Below, in pieces: positions 35,145-40,530 of a DNA stretch of 40,530 nucleotides (position 1 is the stretch's first letter; every line of letters begins with the position of its first letter). Made by a program: the position numbers and the translations under genes. Where the stretch lies: positions 1 to 40,530 of the forward strand of contig JAILKJ010000013.1 of NCBI GenBank assembly GCA_024693845.1, read 5' to 3'. This DNA comes from Lachnospiraceae bacterium (GTDB lineage: Bacteria > Bacillota > Clostridia > Lachnospirales > Lachnospiraceae). The notes beneath the pieces are model-generated. The model searched no databases, was not told the origin of the DNA, and saw only the letters and a program-made list of their open reading frames with translations.

Positions 35145-35765
35145 TCAGATCAGATCCGGTCCCTGACCATCCTCCGGCTCCTGGGTATCTGCAGGACCTT
35201 CATCAGACACCCCTTCGGCGTCGTCCCCTGCGGGATACAGCTGGCTGCGGTTAGCCTGGATCACCTGAATGGTCTCCTGAAGCTGCGTCATCAGCCGCTC
35301 ATAGTTGGTTGCCGCCACGTCTATGCCGTGTGCCAGAAGATCCTCGATGACCCCTAAATTGTCATCCGTGTAGCTTACAGCAGCCATTCGCATTGCTCCG
35401 GCTTCCTCGCTTGCCTTCTCCAGGATCTCCTGTGCCTGATTGCTGGCCATTTCAACGATCTCCTGCGCCTGTGCGTAGGCCTGCTGCATGATCTCATGTT
35501 CACTTACCAGTTCGTTGGTATGGACTGCAGCCTCGTTGATCAGGGCTTCCGCACGCTCTCTTGCGTCGTTCAGGATCGCTTCCTTGTTACTGATCACCTT
35601 CTGATACCGGCTGATCTCCACCGGTGTCTTCTGTCTGAGCTCCTGGAGCATGTCCAGGATATCCTCCCGATTGACCAGAATGATGTTCTGTGCCAGGGGT
35701 TTGGATTTGCAGCTCAAGATATATTCTTCGATATCATCGATCATCTGCTCAATTTTAGAACTCAT
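35145..35765 (-). CDS. Coiled-coil (DivIVA/ATP synthase b-like) protein
   Basis: A 206-residue soluble protein. A long predicted helix with heptad character spans about residues 55-170 (ISNKEAILNDARERAEALI, SEHEIMQQAYAQAQEIVEMA), preceded by a short N-terminal domain and followed by an acidic, proline-rich tail. Related proteins next to coaD and rsmD in Clostridia are annotated as ATPase or DivIVA-like, on coiled-coil similarity only; there is no P-loop. A structural role at the cell pole or division site is possible but unproven. Confidence 0.75.
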   Translation of the reverse strand: MSSKIEQMIDDIEEYILSCKSKPLAQNIILVNREDILDMLQELRQKTPVEISRYQKVISNKEAILNDARERAEALINEAAVHTNELVSEHEIMQQAYAQAQEIVEMASNQAQEILEKASEEAGAMRMAAVSYTDDNLGVIEDLLAHGIDVAATNYERLMTQLQETIQVIQANRSQLYPAGDDAEGVSDEGPADTQEPEDGQGPDLI

Positions 35766-35787
35766 GCTTTCCTCCGATCGTTATCCC

Positions 35788-36276
35788 TCATTTTTTAATC
35801 TTGTATTTCTCGTACAGCAAATCAGCCACAAAATCAGGTACGCAGTCGCTGACATTCCCGCCGAAGCTTGCGATCTCCTTCACCGTTGAAGAAGAAAGGT
35901 AAGCATATTCCAGAGACGTTGTCAAAAACATGGTATCCAGATAGCCTTCCGAAAGCTTCCGGTTGGTCTGGGCATTCTGCAGCTCATATTCAAAGTCCGT
36001 AACGGCTCGAAGACCTCTTACCACCACATGGATATGCTTCTCCTTGGCGTACTGGGTCAAAAGGCCGCTGTACTGCTCTATCCGGACATTTGGGATATCA
36101 CTGCACGCTTTCTGTAGTATTTTAACACGTTCCTCAACAGAAAACAATGCAGATTTATTCACATTTACCAACACGCAGACCACCAGTTCGTCGAAGATCT
36201 CGGCTGATCTGCGGATCACGTCCATATGCCCCATGGTCACGGGATCGAAACTTCCGGGATAGATCGCTTTACTCAT
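35788..36276 (-). CDS. coaD: Phosphopantetheine adenylyltransferase
   Basis: A 162-residue enzyme joining ATP and 4'-phosphopantetheine to dephospho-CoA, the penultimate step of CoA synthesis. Its nucleotidyltransferase motif is YPGSFDPVTMGH. VVRGLRAVTDFEYE and SSSTVKE are further conserved blocks. ATG overlaps the rsmD stop by 4 bases, the usual Firmicute rsmD-coaD pairing. Confidence 0.97.
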   Translation of the reverse strand: MSKAIYPGSFDPVTMGHMDVIRRSAEIFDELVVCVLVNVNKSALFSVEERVKILQKACSDIPNVRIEQYSGLLTQYAKEKHIHVVVRGLRAVTDFEYELQNAQTNRKLSEGYLDTMFLTTSLEYAYLSSSTVKEIASFGGNVSDCVPDFVADLLYEKYKIKK

Positions 36277-36830
36277 CTTGGCATCCTCCGTACAAAAACA
36301 TGTTTGTTGGTCTTGTAACGCTTTTCCTTTTCCAAAGTATAGCCCAGATCTTCCAAATAGGAAATATCCGTATCCAAAGAAGCTTCAAAAATAATCAATG
36401 AATCCTCGTCGATCATCTTTGACATGGTCAGGTATTCAAGTACTCTCCGCTCTGCATTCATATCGTAGGGCGGATCCATGAAGATCACGTCAAAAGTGTA
36501 TTTATACTCCAGATTCGTAAGGGCTACGAAGGTATCCTGTTTCAGAACGCTGGTCTTGGCACCTAATTTTGTCTTCTCCAGATTTGCGTTCAGGCAGTCG
36601 ATGGCCGCTTTGTCATTTTCAACAAAAACGCACCAGGCAGCTCCCCGACTCAGAGCCTCGATACCGATGGCACCGGAGCCTGCGAACAGATCCAGAAAGC
36701 TGCAGCCCGGGATCTCGTTCTGGATGATGTTGAACAGGGTTTCCTTGATCCTGTCCGTAGTCGGTCTGGTATGATCCCCCGCAGGGGTTTTCAGTGGAAT
36801 GCTTCTTGCACTTCCGGCTATGACACGCAT
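36273..36830 (-). CDS. rsmD: 16S rRNA (guanine-966-N2)-methyltransferase
   Basis: A 185-residue SAM-dependent methyltransferase modifying guanine 966 of 16S rRNA in the 30S subunit. The start MRVIAGSARSIPLKTP is characteristic. SAM-binding FLDLFAGSGAIGIEALSRGA and catalytic FMDPPYD are present. It lies 12 bases after the topoisomerase subunit A gene and overlaps coaD. Confidence 0.97.
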   Translation of the reverse strand: MRVIAGSARSIPLKTPAGDHTRPTTDRIKETLFNIIQNEIPGCSFLDLFAGSGAIGIEALSRGAAWCVFVENDKAAIDCLNANLEKTKLGAKTSVLKQDTFVALTNLEYKYTFDVIFMDPPYDMNAERRVLEYLTMSKMIDEDSLIIFEASLDTDISYLEDLGYTLEKEKRYKTNKHVFVRRMPR

Positions 36831-36842
36831 CTAATTCCTCCG

Positions 36843-39083
36843 TCAGATCCTGATCTTCGTGCCCTTACCGTCGCGCTTGGCAAGGCGCAGTCTGTCGGAA
36901 TCAAAGTTCTTGTCCTTGTAGGTAATGGGCGCAGGATCGGTTCCGATGGTGTAGTATACGGATTCGATCATATCGTCCTTTTCCAGCTTCATGCCGCGGA
37001 CGCCCACGGCTCCCTTCTTCTTCTCCGGGATCTCCGATACCTCAAACTTCAGGAAGAATCCGCTCTGACTCTGCAGGATGACATCCTTGAATTCCTTGAG
37101 GACCGCAACGGATACCAGGCTGTCGCCGTCAGCAAGCTTCGTGGCTGCCACGGTCTTCTTATTTACATCAAACTCGCCGCCGTCCACGATCTTCATATTG
37201 GCCATACCGGATACAAAGATCAGGCGATACAGGTTCAGCTCGGATTTACTGGTAACGCAGAGTACCTGTTCCTTGGAAGCATCGTACTGACTGACGTTAT
37301 CGATGGGAATGCCCTTATCCCTGAATTTACCGAAGGGAAGGTCGGACACCTTGATGGTATGAAGCTGACCGATATCGGTGAAAACGCAGATCCGGCCGGT
37401 GTTTTTGCACATGCAAATGTATTTGTTCTCTGCAAGAGCCGCATCCTTGTTGCGTTCGAAGGTGGCGGTATCGATACATCTCGCATAGCCGAACTTGTCC
37501 ATGAGGAAGTAGAGCTCGATCTCCTCCTGGGGCTTCTCAACATATACTGTCTGCTCAAGCTGCTCAATGGAGCTTCTTCTGGGACGGGAGAACTCCTTCT
37601 TATAGCGGTCCAGTTCCTCCATGATCACGGTGGTCATGGACTCGTGACTGGAAAGGATGTCCTCATATCGATAGATGTTGGCCATGGTCTCGTCATGCTC
37701 TTTCAAAAGCGCTTCGATCTCAAGACCGATGAGCTTATACAGCCGCATCTCCAAAATGGCATTGGCCTGTCTTTCGGTGAAAAGCAGCTGCTGGGCCATG
37801 ATCTTGCTCTCACGGGATTTAAACATGATACCGGTGGTATCACCCTCGGTGAGGCACTTCTTGGCCATGGCACGATCCTTGGATCCTCTCAGGATCTCAA
37901 TGATCAGATCGATGACGCTGGTGGCCTTAATCAGACCTTCCTGGATCTCACGGCGCTCCTTCTCTTTGGCCAGGAGGGTGGTATATTTGCGACGGGAAAG
38001 CTCGTACTGGAAGGTGGTCACATGAGCAAGGATCTGCTTTAATCCCATGGTCTCCGGTCTTCCGTCGGCTACCGCCAGCATGTTCACACCGAAGGTATCC
38101 TCCAGCTTGGTTTTCTTATACAAGAGATTGACGAAATTCTCCACGTCCGCATCCTTCTTCAGTTCGATCACGATGCGGATACCGTCTTTGGAGGACTGGT
38201 TGGTAATATCAACGATATCGTTGGTCTTCTTGGTTTCTGCCAGAGATGCCACATCCTGCAGGAATTTGCCGATACCGGAACCGATCATGGTATAAGGGAT
38301 CTCGGTGATAACAACGTTGGTATGACCGCCCTTGCCCTTCTCGATCTCAACCTTGCCGCGAAGGCGGAGCTTACCGCTACCGGTCTCGTAGATCTCCTCC
38401 AGCTCATCCGCATTGCAGACAATACCGCCGGTGGGGAAATCCGGTCCCTGAATATACTTCATCAGCTTTCGGGTGGAAATGTTCTCATCCCGCATATAGG
38501 CCTTGGCGGCATCGATCACCTCACCCAGGTTATGAGGCGGGATGCTGGTTGCCATACCTACGGCAATACCCTCCGCACCATTGACCAGAATGTTTGGGAT
38601 CTTGACGGGGAGTACCGCAGGCTCCTTCTCCGTCTCGTCAAAGTTGGGAATAAAGTCCACAACGTCTTTATCCAGATCCTCCAAAAATGCCTGCTGGGTG
38701 ATCTTGCAAAGCCTTGCCTCTGTATAACGCATGGCTGCGGCGCCGTCTCCCTCGATGGAACCGAAGTTACCATGACCGTCTACCAGGACCATTCCCTTCT
38801 TGAAATCCTGGGCCATAACAACCAGGGCTTCGTAGATGGAGCTGTCACCGTGAGGATGGTATTTACCCATGGTATCGCCGACGATACGGGCCGATTTACG
38901 ATAGGGCGCATCGTATTTGATGCCCAGCTCCCGCATATCGTACAGGACCCTTCTCTGTACGGGCTTTAAGCCGTCCCTGACATCCGGCAGGGCTCTTGCT
39001 ATGATAACGGACATGGCGTAGTCGATATAGGACTGCTCCATGACCTCCGAATATTCGGTTTGGATGATACTGTCGTCTCTCAT
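36843..39083 (-). CDS. parC: Type IIA topoisomerase subunit A (topoisomerase IV-like)
   Basis: A 746-residue DNA-cleaving subunit. The catalytic tyrosine is Tyr120 in [10 protein letters not shown]. The quinolone-region segment [13 protein letters not shown] has the usual Ser and acidic residues (Ser81 and Glu85). The C-terminal beta-pinwheel lacks the GyrA box (QRRGGKG); [14 protein letters not shown] stands at a comparable place, favouring topoisomerase IV-type decatenation over gyrase. The name is a call on that feature, and a second topoisomerase A (gyrase) elsewhere in the genome is expected. Its partner subunit B is encoded upstream, separated by purN. Confidence 0.88.
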   Translation of the reverse strand: MRDDSIIQTEYSEVMEQSYIDYAMSVIIARALPDVRDGLKPVQRRVLYDMRELGIKYDAPYRKSARIVGDTMGKYHPHGDSSIYEALVVMAQDFKKGMVLVDGHGNFGSIEGDGAAAMRYTEARLCKITQQAFLEDLDKDVVDFIPNFDETEKEPAVLPVKIPNILVNGAEGIAVGMATSIPPHNLGEVIDAAKAYMRDENISTRKLMKYIQGPDFPTGGIVCNADELEEIYETGSGKLRLRGKVEIEKGKGGHTNVVITEIPYTMIGSGIGKFLQDVASLAETKKTNDIVDITNQSSKDGIRIVIELKKDADVENFVNLLYKKTKLEDTFGVNMLAVADGRPETMGLKQILAHVTTFQYELSRRKYTTLLAKEKERREIQEGLIKATSVIDLIIEILRGSKDRAMAKKCLTEGDTTGIMFKSRESKIMAQQLLFTERQANAILEMRLYKLIGLEIEALLKEHDETMANIYRYEDILSSHESMTTVIMEELDRYKKEFSRPRRSSIEQLEQTVYVEKPQEEIELYFLMDKFGYARCIDTATFERNKDAALAENKYICMCKNTGRICVFTDIGQLHTIKVSDLPFGKFRDKGIPIDNVSQYDASKEQVLCVTSKSELNLYRLIFVSGMANMKIVDGGEFDVNKKTVAATKLADGDSLVSVAVLKEFKDVILQSQSGFFLKFEVSEIPEKKKGAVGVRGMKLEKDDMIESVYYTIGTDPAPITYKDKNFDSDRLRLAKRDGKGTKIRI

Positions 39084-39160
39084 GCTTGTTTCCTTATATT
39101 TCTAACTGTATGTGATTCAGTCGTTCTTTCTTACAGATCAGCTGCGAAGTGCCTGAACGA

Positions 39161-39754
39161 TCAACCGAGAGGGATCTTCCCGTCAGCGATGTCCGAAATG
39201 ACCTCAACCAGGAACTCGTGCTCCCTCTCCAGAACCCTGGCTGCCAGGGTGTCAGGCGTATCGCCCTCCATAACGGGCACCGTGGTCTGACGGATGATCT
39301 GACCGCTGTCATACTGGGAATTGACGCGGTGGATCGTCACACCGCTCTCCTTCTCACCGGCTGCGATGACGGCTTCGTGAACATGAATGCCGTACATTCC
39401 CTTTCCGCCGTACTTGGGCAAAAGTGCAGGATGAATGTTAAAAATGCGATTATCAAACTTCTCAAGCACTGCGGGATGCATCTTGCGCATGTAGCCTGCC
39501 AAAAAAATCATATCGATGGAATACTGCTCCATCAGCTCCAGGATCTTATTTGCGATGGCATCCTCACTGCCGCATTTTGCCTTGTTCAGAATGTAGGAAG
39601 GGATCCCCTCATTCTCCGCCCGCTTCAGCACAAAGGCGTCTTCGTTATTGCAGATCAGCACCTCAACGGTGGCATTGATCTTACCGCTCTTGCATCCATC
39701 CACGATGGCCTGCATATCCGTGCCTCCATGTGAGGCAAATACAGCAATCTTCAT
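39161..39754 (-). CDS. purN: Phosphoribosylglycinamide formyltransferase
   Basis: A 197-residue enzyme adding a formyl group from 10-formyl-THF to GAR in purine synthesis. Active-site segments are FNIHPALLPKYGGKGMYGIH (Asn and His) and YDSGQII (Asp). AVFASHGGTDMQAIVDG at the start is the phosphate-binding loop, with SHGGT where family members usually read SGxGSN. No other purine genes are nearby; it sits between the two topoisomerase genes, 59 and 77 bases from them. Confidence 0.93.
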   Translation of the reverse strand: MKIAVFASHGGTDMQAIVDGCKSGKINATVEVLICNNEDAFVLKRAENEGIPSYILNKAKCGSEDAIANKILELMEQYSIDMIFLAGYMRKMHPAVLEKFDNRIFNIHPALLPKYGGKGMYGIHVHEAVIAAGEKESGVTIHRVNSQYDSGQIIRQTTVPVMEGDTPDTLAARVLEREHEFLVEVISDIADGKIPLG

Positions 39755-39813
39755 AGCTCGCTTGTCTCCTATTAGTCAGTACAAGTTGATGATAGTATTT
39801 TTCCACTCTGTTA

Positions 39814-40530
<717 letters not shown>

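Noticed and set aside
36771-38042. Long open frame of 423 codons on the plus strand
   Set aside because: It is antisense to the well-supported topoisomerase subunit A gene and has no recognisable domain or ribosome site; it is a shadow of codon bias.

Overview
The window looks like a chromosomal segment of an anaerobic Firmicute of class Clostridia, most likely a Lachnospiraceae-type organism. This rests on family content: a short HisG with a HisZ partner, the paired B12-binding radical SAM (TIGR03960-like) and DUF2344 genes beside RNase G, a DUF975 membrane protein, RecU, and several very large BspA-like surface proteins. The species cannot be fixed from the sequence alone. Almost every gene is on the minus strand with very short gaps or 4-base overlaps. 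The only plus-strand genes are a 30-residue hydrophobic peptide and the HTH regulator next to it (about 5.9-7.4 kb).

Layout. 1-5.65 kb: two secreted leucine-rich-repeat (LRR_5/BspA-type) proteins, the first running off the left edge. 5.65-7.4 kb: an unannotated locus that looks like a type I toxin-antitoxin system (peptide mRNA with pairing 5' and 3' ends, plus a convergent antisense RNA), followed by an XRE-type regulator. 7.5-9.4 kb: a lipoprotein and a left-handed beta-helix protein. 9.4-14.6 kb: a compact group of topoisomerase III, a DUF234-type ATPase and a c-di-GMP phosphodiesterase with a dead GGDEF domain. 14.6-17.4 kb: asd, argH and tRNA-Thr(CGU). 17.5-20.5 kb: a Big_2 surface protein, a DUF975 protein and a Nudix hydrolase. 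20.5-30.0 kb: RNase G, DUF2344, radical SAM, then histidine biosynthesis (hisI fused to a degenerate HisA/HisF-like barrel, hisB, hisD, hisG, hisZ). A 210-base strongly structured element fills the hisZ-hisG gap. 30.0-36.8 kb: recU, a 924-residue DUF285-repeat surface protein, an RluA-type pseudouridine synthase, two uncharacterised proteins, coaD and rsmD. 36.8-40.5 kb: topoisomerase IV-like subunits A and B with a purN gene between them; subunit B runs off the right edge.

How it fits together. Most genes are housekeeping: amino-acid synthesis, DNA topology, recombination, RNA processing and CoA. They are interrupted by large secreted adhesin-like proteins. HisG here is the short form and needs HisZ, which is present. 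hisA, hisF, hisH, hisC and a HisE domain are not in the window and must be elsewhere. The two most interesting non-protein signals are the candidate type I toxin-antitoxin locus at about 5838-6164 and the multi-helix RNA element at 28448-28657.
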